Assembly (NCBI GenBank): GCA_964531385.1
Contig: CAZHGC010000011.1
Span: forward strand, 17,383 to 81,382
Origin: MGBC114079 sp964531385
GTDB lineage: Bacteria; Bacillota; Clostridia; Lachnospirales; CAG-274
Length of the DNA: 64,000 bases
Reading direction: 5' to 3'
The number at the start of each line of letters is the position of its first letter. The stretch's first letter is position 1. This document shows, piece by piece, positions 9,529 to 16,905 of the stretch. The position numbers and the translations under genes were made by a program. Under the pieces are notes generated by a model. It made no database searches. It saw nothing but the letters and a program-made list of their open reading frames with translations, and was not told where the DNA came from.

Positions 9529-10326
9529 ATGGATAACAGACCCATAGGAATTTTTGATTCGGGGGTTGGCGGTCTGACTGTTGCAAAGCAAGTTATAAAA
9601 GCACTTCCCGAAGAAGATATAATATATTTTGGTGATACTGCAAGAGTGCCTTACGGTTCAAAGTCGAAAGAAACGGTTACTAAATTTTCGAGCCAGATAA
9701 TTCGATTTTTGCTGTCTAAAAACGTTAAGGCTGTTATAATTGCTTGCAACACTGTTAGTTCGAATTGTTTTGATGATTTGAAAGCTGAATTTAATCTTCC
9801 AATTGTTGAGGTTGTTACGCCGGGGGTTGAATCCTGCTTGGCGACAACGAAGAACAAAGTTGTTGGGATAATTGGAACGGAGGCAACCGTTAGAAGCAAA
9901 GCCTATGAACAAAAGCTGAAAGCTGTTGACAATTCTATAAAAGTTTTTTCGAAAGCTTGCCCACTTTTTGTTCCGATTGCGGAGGAAGGCTGGGTTGACA
10001 ACGAAGTTGCAAGGCTTACCGCAGAAATTTATTTGCAAGAGCTTACAGAAAAGGGAATTGATTCGATAATTCTTGGCTGTACGCATTATCCTCTTTTGAA
10101 AAGGTGCATTGGCAAAATTGTTGGAGAAGGCGTTAAAATTGTTGACCCGGCTGTTGCAACGGCGGAAAAAACAAAAGCGTTTTTGGAAAAAAACGATATG
10201 CTTGCAAAAAATGCCGGAAATATCAGTTTTTTTGTTAGTGACAGAACGGAAAAATTCAATTTTGTTTGTAAAACTGTTTTTGGCAAGGAATATAGTTCGG
10301 AAAAAATAGAAATTGAAAAATATTGA
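9529..10326 (+). CDS. murI: Glutamate racemase
   Basis: This cofactor-independent racemase makes D-glutamate for the second position of the peptidoglycan stem peptide. The 265-residue protein starts with the canonical RPIGIFDSGVGGLTV. The two catalytic cysteines are in IACNTVSSN and LGCTHYPLL, and the active-site Asp is in the DSGVGG segment. A GTG nine bases upstream is also in frame but overlaps the AGAGGTG ribosome binding site, which sits correctly for the ATG at 9529, so that ATG is chosen. It is the last gene of the ddl-murI operon and is followed by a clear terminator. Confidence 0.95.
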   Translation: MDNRPIGIFDSGVGGLTVAKQVIKALPEEDIIYFGDTARVPYGSKSKETVTKFSSQIIRFLLSKNVKAVIIACNTVSSNCFDDLKAEFNLPIVEVVTPGVESCLATTKNKVVGIIGTEATVRSKAYEQKLKAVDNSIKVFSKACPLFVPIAEEGWVDNEVARLTAEIYLQELTEKGIDSIILGCTHYPLLKRCIGKIVGEGVKIVDPAVATAEKTKAFLEKNDMLAKNAGNISFFVSDRTEKFNFVCKTVFGKEYSSEKIEIEKY

Positions 10327-10360
10327 TTTTGGGATTTTGTAAGGGAAATTTGATATTTTT

Positions 10361-10399
10361 GGGAGTGCTTGAAAATTAATTTTTTGCACTCTCTTTTTT
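10361..10399 (+). terminator. Intrinsic terminator after murI
   Basis: GGGAGTGC (10361-10368) pairs with GCACTCTC (10386-10393, one G-U pair) and a run of six T follows. The same stem sequence (GCACTCC/GGGAGTGC) is reused in the terminator of the DUF4914 gene. Confidence 0.8.
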
Positions 10400-10431
10400 G
10401 TTGCTGAATTTGGGAGTGTTGTTTTAAATTT

Positions 10432-10459
10432 CATATTTTTGCTTTATGTGGCATATAAT
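10432..10459 (+). promoter_or_regulatory. Possible sporulation-type (sigma-E-like) promoter
   Basis: CATATTT (10432-10438), 13 bases, then CATATAAT (10452-10459) resembles the -35/-10 pattern of mother-cell sigma-E promoters (ATA-type -35, CATACAnT-type -10). It lies 53 bases before the CotS-like gene, whose family is normally expressed in the mother cell. This rests on pattern and context only. Confidence 0.35.
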
Positions 10460-10512
10460 TAACTGAATTGTTAAGATGACGTTTTATTATGATTTGGTTT
10501 GGAGGTGTGGAA

Positions 10513-11472
10513 ATGGAAAATTTGAAATCCGAAGTTTTTTCGGGGTTTGGAATAAAACCGAAATCGATAACAAAATCAAAACATTGTTACATATGCAGAA
10601 CAAATTTTGGAACAAAAGTTATTCAGAAAACAACCGCTTCGGAAAAAGCTTTGCTTTTGGCTTGCAAAATTAAACAGGAGCTTGAAAACAGCGGTTATCC
10701 GATATATGACAAATATTACATATCTGACCAAGGGACACCTTTTTTTGTTTTTGACAACGAAAAATACATTATGACAGATTTTAAAGAATTGACGGAGGCA
10801 GATTTTTCAGCCGGTTTAGACGTTATTGACGTTATAAAAGCAACGGCACTTTTTCACAAAATTTCAAAAAATATAGTTGTTGAAAATGCACACAATACAA
10901 ACATTTTGAATATTTACAAAAAACAACTTGCAAAATTTAAAAATATTAAGAAAAATATTTCATCAAAAGGAAGTTTTTCTGAATTTGATGTTATATTTAT
11001 AAAAAATTACGATTATTTTTTTGAAAATGCCTTGAATTCCCTTTATACACTGAATGATGTTTTGGAAAAATTTTATGCCGAAAACGAAAATTTATCGATT
11101 TGTCATGGATTGATAAAAGAAGAAACGGCGGTTAGATATAAAAACAAAATGAGCCTTATATCTTTTGAAAATGTATCGAAAGGGTTATTTATATGCGATT
11201 TTGCAGACATTATTAACCGATATATACGAAAGCACGCATCTGTTGCTTTAAATTTTGAGACTATTATTGAAACATATTCCGAAATTTACCCTATTTCTTC
11301 ATGTGAAATTGAAATTTTGCAAGCTATGCTGAAATTTCCTGCAAAATATATAAAAACATGTTGCGATTTTTACTCAAAAGGCATACCCTTTGTTCCAAAT
11401 TCGGTGGTTAATCATTTAAAATGTATAATTTCTCAGAAAAAAATGACGGAAAATTATACAAAATGCCTTTGA
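10513..11472 (+). CDS. CotS-family spore coat-like protein (degenerate kinase fold)
   Basis: This 319-residue protein resembles the CotS/YsxE group, which has the aminoglycoside-phosphotransferase fold and is associated with spore coats in Bacilli and Clostridia. The first third matches the small kinase lobe. A helix-rich middle (around 130-200) precedes SICHGLIKEET, the position of the catalytic HGD motif, and ICDFADIINRYIRK, equivalent to the D-[LF]-x-K-[FY]-LRK block of CotS proteins. The catalytic Asp is missing (HGL), so the protein is probably not an active kinase. The ATG at 10513 follows GGAGGTG by 5 bases; earlier in-frame codons lack a binding site. It is a single gene with its own putative sporulation promoter. 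The family assignment is moderate because sequence conservation is low. Confidence 0.6.
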   Translation: MENLKSEVFSGFGIKPKSITKSKHCYICRTNFGTKVIQKTTASEKALLLACKIKQELENSGYPIYDKYYISDQGTPFFVFDNEKYIMTDFKELTEADFSAGLDVIDVIKATALFHKISKNIVVENAHNTNILNIYKKQLAKFKNIKKNISSKGSFSEFDVIFIKNYDYFFENALNSLYTLNDVLEKFYAENENLSICHGLIKEETAVRYKNKMSLISFENVSKGLFICDFADIINRYIRKHASVALNFETIIETYSEIYPISSCEIEILQAMLKFPAKYIKTCCDFYSKGIPFVPNSVVNHLKCIISQKKMTENYTKCL

Positions 11473-11599
11473 TTTTTATGCCCTTTTTGCCTTGAAAAAA
11501 TATTTTAATCATTTTTTATATACAAACACTTGTTTTTTCTTCTTCTTTTTGATAAAATTATAATAATGATAAAAATTATAAGAAATTAAATTGGAAATA

Positions 11600-11710
11600 A
11601 AAAATACGTAGCGACCCGAAAGGGGAAAATGCGGTGGCGAGTGGCGGAAGCTACGGAGTAGCATTTTAAGCGGAGGATTTTTTATTAAACCAAAGATTGT
11701 TTTATTTCTT
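11600..11710. repeat. Dispersed structured intergenic repeat, copy A
   Basis: About 110 bases just upstream of the DUF4914 gene are nearly the same as 45991-46100. The shared core runs GCGACCCG, AGGGG, AAATGCGG, a GCGAGT block, GAAGCTACGGAGTAGCATTT, AAGCG, then TTTTTTATTAAACC. GCTAC-GGA-GTAGC (11650-11662) forms a tight hairpin, and AAAATGC (11626-11632) can instead pair with GCATTTT (11661-11667). ATAAGAAAT before and ATTTCTTAT after form an outer inverted repeat. It has no coding potential. It could be a small non-autonomous element or a structured RNA in the DUF4914 leader. Confidence 0.75.
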
Positions 11711-11744
11711 ATATTTTCTGTAAATTTTACCAAGGAGGTTTATA

Positions 11745-13634
11745 ATGAGTAATTCGATACTTAATAAAATGGTGCTTCCTCAACAGGTTGAGGATATTTT
11801 GAAATCGAGCGGTGCGGAAGTTATTATTCCAAAAACAAAGCAGGAACTTTTTGACCTTGCTTTGGGCGGAAAAGAAAACAACAGATGGGATATAACTTAT
11901 GACATAAACGGAAAAACAATTAGAGAGGCTTATATTGTTAGATGTAAAAACGGAATTGTTGCAAATTATGATGACCTTTCTATGCGTCGTCGTGACCCTA
12001 ACAGTATGGTTATTGCAGACGACCTTCCAACGGATAAACCAACTCACGAAGAACGTTTTGGTGTTCCTTTTGACGAAACAAGAAAGGAAACTTTTGAATG
12101 GCTTAAAAGTCAGGAAAAGCTTATTGCTCTTCCTTTCTATTCAGGAAACGAGGATATAAATTTGGGTTATCCTTCTCTTGCAATTGTTCCTGGAAATGCT
12201 GCTTTTTTTGCAACAGCTTTGGCTGAGCTTCAAGGCTTTGTTCCTGCGGATTCTATTCCTAACAGATTTAAACCGAAAGCTGTTATATATGTTGCTCCTC
12301 CTTTTAGACACACTCATTATGACGGAAAACAAGTTGTTGTTCACAAAAGAGGGTTTGACCTTCATGAAGTGTTCTCTTACAACCTTTATCCGGGCCCGAG
12401 TGCTAAAAAGGGTGTTTACAGCATTCTCCTTGATATTGGAGAACAAGAAAAATGGGTTACTCTTCACGCATCAACTGTAAAAATTGTAACTCCTTATGAA
12501 CTTACTTTGACAATTATGCACGAAGGTGCTTCCGGCGGCGGAAAGAGCGAAATGACAGAGCAATTTCATAGACAACCTGACGGAAGACTTCTTCTTGGAA
12601 CAAACATTGTTACCGGAGAAAAAAATCTTGTTAATATAACAGATTCTTCTGAACTTTATCCTGTTACAGACGATATGGCTCTTGCTCACCCTTCTCTTCA
12701 GAAAGACAGCAAGAAACTTGTTGTTGCTGATGCTGAATATGGTTGGTTCTTACGTGTTGACCATATAACGGAATATGGCACAGACCCTGAAATTGAAAAG
12801 GCTTGCATAACTCCGGAAGAACCGCTTGTTTTCTTAAATATGGACGCTGTTCCTGATTCAACTTGTTTGATTTGGGAACACATTGAGGACGCTCCGGGAA
12901 AACCTTGTCCAAATCCTCGTGTTATTATTCCGAGAAAGCTTAAACACAACATTGTTAAAGAAGCTGTTGAGGTTGATATTCGTTCATTTGGTGTTAGAAC
13001 TCCACCTACAACAAAAGAAAACCCGAGCTATGGTATAATTGGTATGTTCCACGTTCTTCCTCCTGCTCTTGCTTGGATTTGGCGTCTTGTTGCTCCGAGA
13101 GGATTTGCAAACCCGAGCATAATTGATAATACATCGGGAATGAAGAGCGAGGGTGTTGGTTCTTATTGGCCTTTTGCAACAGGCAAAAAAGTTGACCAGG
13201 CAAACCTTTTACTTGAACAAATCCAAAATACTCTTTCAACTCGTTATATATTAATTCCTAACCAATATATTGGTGCTTACAAAGTTGGTTTTGCCGGACA
13301 ATGGGCAACAAGAGAATATCTTTCAAGAAGAGGCGGCGTTAAATTTAGACCAGAGGCTTTGGTTGAATCACGTTGTCCTATTTTGGGATATGCTTTGAAC
13401 TCAATTAAGATTGACGGAAACGTTATTCCTAAAGGATTACTTCAAGTTAATCATCAATCGGAAGTTGGCAACGAGGCTTATGATATTGGTGCTAAAATTT
13501 TGACTGATTTCTTTAAAGACCAGCTTAAACAATTTAATGTTGAGGGTATTAACCCACTTGGAAAACAAATTATTGAAGCTTGTTTGAACGATGCTTCGGT
13601 TGAGGATTATTATAATCTTATACCTAAACTTTAA
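11745..13634 (+). CDS. DUF4914 family P-loop protein
   Basis: This 629-residue protein of unknown function matches my recollection of the DUF4914 family, found in anaerobic Clostridia and Bacteroidetes at about this length. Residues 261-269 form a nucleotide-binding loop (GASGGGKSE) resembling that of phosphoenolpyruvate carboxykinases. A proline-rich metabolic-enzyme-like sequence follows (WPFATGKK, VGFAGQWATREYLSRRGG). No signal peptide or membrane segment is visible, so it is probably a cytoplasmic ATP- or GTP-using enzyme or kinase. It is expressed alone: copy A of the dispersed repeat is upstream, AAGGAGG is 8-9 bases before the ATG and a terminator follows. The codon choice (many GTT, CTT, CCT) resembles that of the abundant purine enzymes, which hints at good expression. 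The true reaction is unknown. Confidence 0.8.
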   Translation: MSNSILNKMVLPQQVEDILKSSGAEVIIPKTKQELFDLALGGKENNRWDITYDINGKTIREAYIVRCKNGIVANYDDLSMRRRDPNSMVIADDLPTDKPTHEERFGVPFDETRKETFEWLKSQEKLIALPFYSGNEDINLGYPSLAIVPGNAAFFATALAELQGFVPADSIPNRFKPKAVIYVAPPFRHTHYDGKQVVVHKRGFDLHEVFSYNLYPGPSAKKGVYSILLDIGEQEKWVTLHASTVKIVTPYELTLTIMHEGASGGGKSEMTEQFHRQPDGRLLLGTNIVTGEKNLVNITDSSELYPVTDDMALAHPSLQKDSKKLVVADAEYGWFLRVDHITEYGTDPEIEKACITPEEPLVFLNMDAVPDSTCLIWEHIEDAPGKPCPNPRVIIPRKLKHNIVKEAVEVDIRSFGVRTPPTTKENPSYGIIGMFHVLPPALAWIWRLVAPRGFANPSIIDNTSGMKSEGVGSYWPFATGKKVDQANLLLEQIQNTLSTRYILIPNQYIGAYKVGFAGQWATREYLSRRGGVKFRPEALVESRCPILGYALNSIKIDGNVIPKGLLQVNHQSEVGNEAYDIGAKILTDFFKDQLKQFNVEGINPLGKQIIEACLNDASVEDYYNLIPKL

Positions 13635-13652
13635 TTTTTGATTTTAAAATTT

Positions 13653-13693
13653 GCACTCCTGTGATATTGAATGATATTCGGGAGTGCTTTTTA
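13653..13693 (+). terminator. Intrinsic terminator after the DUF4914 gene
   Basis: GCACTCC (13653-13659) pairs with GGGAGTGC (13680-13687), then TTTTTATTT. The stem repeats that of the murI terminator. Confidence 0.8.
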
Positions 13694-13826
13694 TTTGGGT
13701 TATATTTATGAAAAGATAATTGAATGAATTAAATAAATAGTATTTTTGTATGGGTAATTGGAAATGATTAACGGCTATATATTTTTAGTTTTGCCGACTT
13801 TATTTTTGAAATAGAGGAGGTGAACG

Positions 13827-13885
13827 CTCTCTTTTGGTTGTGATACGGCTTTTTTTAAAAAGGTATTGCAACTGAGTTTTGAGAG
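13827..13885 (+). promoter_or_regulatory. Leader hairpin sequestering the toxin ribosome binding site
   Basis: The RNA upstream of the small toxin gene can fold into a long imperfect hairpin. CTCTC (13827-13831) pairs with GAGAG (13881-13885), GTTG (13837-13840) with CAAC (13869-13872), GATAC (13842-13846) with GTATT (13863-13867), and a CTTTTT/AAAAAG stem closes the top. GAGAG is part of the toxin Shine-Dalgarno (GAGAGGGGTG), so folding would mask translation. This kind of cis control is typical of type I toxin mRNAs. Confidence 0.6.
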
Positions 13886-13896
13886 GGGTGATATGT

Positions 13897-13998
13897 ATGT
13901 CAAGCTTTGAAATTATAAGTTTGTTGTTAGCGTTTAGTCAAGTTATATTGGTGTTGATAACAGTTTACATAAACACAAAAAAAGTAGCTCTCACTTGA
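13897..13998 (+). CDS. Holin-like type I toxin, 33 residues
   Basis: This small membrane peptide begins MSSFEIISLLLAFSQ and continues with ILVLITVYINTKK before the stop at 13996-13998. The layout is a short polar start, one hydrophobic helix (about residues 5-24) and a lysine-containing tail. This matches the putative holin-like / TxpA-BsrG group of type I toxins, which depolarise or damage the membrane when expressed. AGGGGTGAT lies just upstream of the second ATG (13897); the ATG at 13893 is out of frame and stops after five codons. The leader can mask the ribosome binding site, and a terminator hairpin overlaps the last codons, which is usual for these loci. An antisense RNA antitoxin is expected. 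A weak minus-strand promoter candidate is TTGCCA, 17 bases, TAGTAG (14036 back to 14008). Family membership is judged from size and pattern, not from a search. Confidence 0.65.
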   Translation: MSSFEIISLLLAFSQVILVLITVYINTKKVALT

Positions 13999-14018
13999 CA
14001 AGTATGGCTACTATTTTT
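13983..14018 (+). terminator. Terminator overlapping the toxin stop codon
   Basis: AGTAGC (13983-13988) pairs with GCTACT (14007-14012), with an inner ACTT-GAC-AAGT hairpin, then ATTTTTT. It begins within the last codons of the toxin gene. Confidence 0.7.
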
Positions 14019-14105
14019 TAGTTAACAAGTTGGCAAATCATTTTTGATTGCGGTTTTGTTAGAAAGTTAGATATGACATTTGTAAAAATGCTTTTTAGTT
14101 ACAAT

Positions 14106-14159
14106 AACAAAAAGACAGCTATGGCGATTGGCGTTTTTAACCAAAGATTTGAAAGCTGT
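14106..14159 (-). terminator. Minus-strand hairpin with U tract between toxin and upp
   Basis: ACAGCT (14115-14120) pairs with AGCTGT (14154-14159), with an inner TTGG/CCAA pairing. Read on the minus strand it is followed by CTTTTTGTT. It could end a minus-strand RNA from the toxin-upp gap. I found no convincing promoter for such an RNA. Confidence 0.35.
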
Positions 14160-14170
14160 GCATTTGTATC

Positions 14171-14199
14171 TTGAAAAATATGTCAAATACAGATACAAT
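14171..14199 (+). promoter_or_regulatory. Probable upp promoter
   Basis: TTGAAA (14171-14176) and TACAAT (14194-14199) are separated by 17 bases and lie 38 bases before the upp ATG. A further TATAAT follows at 14205. Confidence 0.55.
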
Positions 14200-14237
14200 T
14201 ATATTATAATATTTTTAATTAAGAAAGGAACTTGTAT

Positions 14238-14879
14238 ATGTATAACGGAAATGAAAATATTACGATTTGTGACCACCCTTTAATTAAACATAAAATTACT
14301 ATCCTTCGCAATAAAGAAACAGGTACTAATGAATTTAGAAAAATTGTTGATGAAATTGCTATGCTTATAGGTTATGAGGCACTTAGAAGCCTTGAACTTG
14401 AATATGTTGAAATTGAGACACCTGTTGAAAAGGCAAGTTGTCCGGTTATTGCGGGGAAAAAACAGGCTATTATACCTATTCTTCGTGCCGGTCTTGGTTT
14501 ATCGGAGGGGTTATTGACACTTATGCCGACAGCTAAGATAGGACATATTGGTCTTTTTCGTGATGAGGAAACTCTTGAGCCTCATGAATATTATTGCAAG
14601 CTTCCATCGGCGATTGACCAAAGAAAAATTTTTGTTGTTGACCCTATGCTTGCAACGGGTGGTTCGGCTATTGCGGCAATTGATTATATCAAAAAATATG
14701 GAGGTAAAGACATTACTTTCCTTTGTGTAATTGCTGCTCCTGAAGGACTTGAAAAGCTTGCCACCACTCACCCTGATGTGAAAATTTTTATTGGAAATCT
14801 TGACAGGGGATTAAATGAAAATGCTTATATTGTGCCGGGATTGGGCGATTGCGGTGACAGAATATTTGGAACAAAATAA
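14238..14879 (+). CDS. upp: Uracil phosphoribosyltransferase
   Basis: This enzyme salvages uracil by joining it to PRPP to form UMP, in the cytoplasm. The 213-residue length and the motifs fit the family: VIPIL-type RAGLGLSEGLL, the PRPP loop in VVDPMLATGGSA, and the C-terminal uracil-binding PGLGDCGDRIFGTK. The ATG at 14238 follows AAGAAAGGA by 8 bases; a TTG two codons upstream has no advantage. It is a single-gene unit behind its own promoter and is closed by the duplicated hairpin element downstream. Confidence 0.96.
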   Translation: MYNGNENITICDHPLIKHKITILRNKETGTNEFRKIVDEIAMLIGYEALRSLELEYVEIETPVEKASCPVIAGKKQAIIPILRAGLGLSEGLLTLMPTAKIGHIGLFRDEETLEPHEYYCKLPSAIDQRKIFVVDPMLATGGSAIAAIDYIKKYGGKDITFLCVIAAPEGLEKLATTHPDVKIFIGNLDRGLNENAYIVPGLGDCGDRIFGTK

Positions 14880-14898
14880 TAATTTGAATGGATTTGTG

Positions 14899-15122
14899 AT
14901 TTTTGCGATTAAAGGGGGAAAATTGGCGAAAAGCAAATAATAAAAAGTGCTTTCGAGAATTGGCGGAAAGGTTGAATTTTGAAGGTGCTTTTTTTATGCG
15001 AGGTTGGCGGTTTGGGTGTGTGAGTTTGCAATTTTTGCGATTAAAGGGGGAAATTGGCAAAAAGCAAATAATAAAAAGTGCTTTCGAGAATTGGCGGAAA
15101 GACCAAATTTTGAAAGCACTTA
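14899..15122. repeat. Imperfect direct repeat of about 90 bases, each copy ending in a hairpin
   Basis: Copy 1 (14899-14990) and copy 2 (15031-15120) share TTTTTGCGATTAAAGGGGGAAA, AAAGCAAATAATAAAAAGTGC and TTTCGAGAATTGGCGGAAAG (these blocks are contiguous apart from small changes). They are separated by a 40-base G-rich spacer. Each copy carries a potential hairpin; that of copy 2 is intact and terminator-like. The array lies between the convergent upp and FIST genes. A frame of 77 codons runs across it but looks like a by-product of the repeat. Confidence 0.8.
15076..15121. terminator. Long hairpin between upp and the FIST gene
   Basis: AAGTGCTTTC (15076-15085) pairs exactly with GAAAGCACTT (15112-15121), with an inner AATTGG/CCAAATT stem. 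It lies between two convergent genes and probably ends transcription from both sides, although the flanking U tracts are short. Confidence 0.55.
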
Positions 15123-15155
15123 AATACATTTTATAAAATTAAAGAAATAAGCAGA

Positions 15156-16256
15156 TTATTTTATTACCAAAACTGTTGAAGTTTCGTTTATATGACCGAG
15201 GTAAGCTTCGCCGGAAGTTGAAAAGCCTATGCTTGTGTATCTTCCAAAAAGTTCGCAATATTCTTTTACGATGTTTTTGTTCATTATTTCAAATGTTCTG
15301 TATAGACAGTTGAAATTTATGACACCGGCTGGCGGTTCAGTTATGGCACTGTCTAATGCCTCTTTTGTATCTTTAACTATATCGCCGATTTTGAGAACGT
15401 GGATTTCGGTTCCTTCGGGAATTCCGCAATGGAGACTTATTCCGCCGTCAACAATTTCGTTGAAAGTTCTTATGAAGATTTCATCGCCGACTAAAACGCC
15501 GAGAGGGTTTGAAACGAAATAATCTTTGATTTTTGATTTATCAACCCCAAGGACTTCGGCATAAACTTCATCAACCGGACGGTTGTTGAATGTGCTTAGA
15601 ACACGATTTTTTACATCGGATTTTGTTACGGTTAGAACTTTATCGGAGAAAACGGAGGCACTTTGAGTTTTTACAACGTTGTAGCCTTTTGTTGTTTTGA
15701 GAGTTGCCAAAACGGTTGCGTTTTTGTAACTTTTGCCGTTTGCATAAACTCTCGATGTTCCCTCACATTCGGAAGATGTTCCGCCTATGTACATTATATC
15801 GGTGTTGTTTCCGATTGTGTCCATTCCAAATTCTTCTGATTTTGGTGTTGCTTCGAAAATTACAATTCCTATGTATTTGTCGAAATTATTTAATATGTTG
15901 TCATAACCGCCGAAATAAGCGTGTGTTTCTTCGATTGGTGTTTTATAATCTCCGCCGTTATCTATATTTTCGACAACTTTTACGCAAACGTCTTCGATGC
16001 TGTCTTTATCCATTGCCATTATTGAAATTGAATTTTCTTTAAATTCGTTATTGCAATATTCGCTATGAGAAGTTGAACCGATTATTTTGCAATTTGGAAA
16101 GCTGTCTTGGAGAGCTTTTGACGGATTTGTTTTTTCATAGGTGCTTGAAGCAAAAAATATTATGAAATTTGGCGAAAAATCGCCGAGTTGGTCTTTGAAA
16201 TTTTTAACAGCTTCGGTTGAGTTTGAAGCTTGTATCGAGAATGATTTTATTGCCAC
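15156..16256 (-). CDS. FIST domain sensory protein
   Basis: This 366-residue cytoplasmic protein consists of a FIST N-terminal domain (about 1-200) followed by a FIST C-terminal domain (about 215-366). FIST is a small-ligand sensor module, possibly for amino acids, found beside signalling proteins. Recognisable blocks are IIGSTSHSEY, MYIGGTSSECEG, VSNPLGV, LHCGIPEGTEIHVL and the terminal FGRYTSIGFSTSGEAYLGHINETS. No kinase, diguanylate cyclase or chemoreceptor domain is fused, so it must act through a partner. The start is a GTG with AAAGGGGGA 7 bases upstream. A gene for a 66-residue protein lies 15 bases upstream on the same strand, so the two are probably co-translated and may work together. 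Confidence 0.85.
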   Translation of the reverse strand: MAIKSFSIQASNSTEAVKNFKDQLGDFSPNFIIFFASSTYEKTNPSKALQDSFPNCKIIGSTSHSEYCNNEFKENSISIMAMDKDSIEDVCVKVVENIDNGGDYKTPIEETHAYFGGYDNILNNFDKYIGIVIFEATPKSEEFGMDTIGNNTDIMYIGGTSSECEGTSRVYANGKSYKNATVLATLKTTKGYNVVKTQSASVFSDKVLTVTKSDVKNRVLSTFNNRPVDEVYAEVLGVDKSKIKDYFVSNPLGVLVGDEIFIRTFNEIVDGGISLHCGIPEGTEIHVLKIGDIVKDTKEALDSAITEPPAGVINFNCLYRTFEIMNKNIVKEYCELFGRYTSIGFSTSGEAYLGHINETSTVLVIK

Positions 16257-16271
16257 AAGAATTCCCCCTTT

Positions 16272-16472
16272 TTATAATGATACGCCGAACTCTTTTGCTA
16301 TTTTTGTGATTTTTTCCATAACTTCGGAATCATCGGGAGAAGAAGCGGTGTATTTATCCACAGCTATTCCTTTTAAAATTAGCTTTGTTCGGGTGCAATT
16401 TTCGATAACTTTATTTCCTTTTGATTTTTCGAGAATGAGTTTGTCAATCATTTGTTTAACTTTTCCAGCCAA
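16272..16472 (-). CDS. Small hypothetical protein upstream of the FIST gene
   Basis: I do not recognise this 66-residue protein. It is charged and mostly helical (starts MAGKVKQMIDKLILEKS, ends MEKITKIAKEFGVSL), with one cysteine and no membrane segment. AGAGGTGAT fits a TTG start at 16472; a GTG at 16481 is in frame but lies inside that binding site. The 15-base spacing to the FIST gene suggests one operon and a shared job, such as an adaptor linking the sensor to a downstream protein. That role is inference only. Confidence 0.6.
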   Translation of the reverse strand: MAGKVKQMIDKLILEKSKGNKVIENCTRTKLILKGIAVDKYTASSPDDSEVMEKITKIAKEFGVSL

Positions 16473-16825
16473 TGTTATCACCTCTTTTTAATTTACGTTG
16501 TATGACAGATTATTATCAATAAGTTTGAAGCACCGATTTTATTTAGGGAAAGTTGAAATTGATATATTTGGAAATAATTATGGTGCTTTTTAACAAACAT
16601 TGACCAAGTTTAATTAGATTAAAAAAATATTTGGGAAAATAATCTGCTGAACTATTGTTTATTACTATTATAATATATGTTTATTAAAATTTCAATACGG
16701 TGGATTAATTTTGTTAATTTTGCACATATAAAATTTGATTTAAAAGAATGTCTAAATAAAAATTGGGCATATTGACGAAAAAATATTTGGTTTTGGCATT
16801 TTGGAAGTGGGAGATATAAAAAAAA
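16473..16825. other. AT-rich intergenic region without a recognisable gene
   Basis: About 350 bases upstream of the minus-strand FIST operon. Apart from a few TATAAT-like hexamers I see no RNA gene, riboswitch or convincing promoter pair. Confidence 0.5.
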
Positions 16826-16859
16826 CAGGTCGGTTTTGAATTTAACCGCCTGATTTTTT
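16826..16859 (-). terminator. Terminator of the ferritin-like gene
   Basis: CAGGTCGGTT (16826-16835) pairs with AACCGCCTG (16844-16852) with one mismatch. Runs of A on the left and T on the right make it usable in either direction. It lies 54 bases past the stop of the minus-strand ferritin-like gene. Confidence 0.7.
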
Positions 16860-16905
16860 GTTTTGCAAAGCTTGAATTTGAGTTTATATGCTTTGGATTT
16901 ATGAG

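Noticed and set aside
14903..15136. 77-codon frame across the duplicated element after upp
   Set aside because: Its internal repetition comes from the DNA repeat, it has no ribosome binding site, and it runs through the terminator hairpin.
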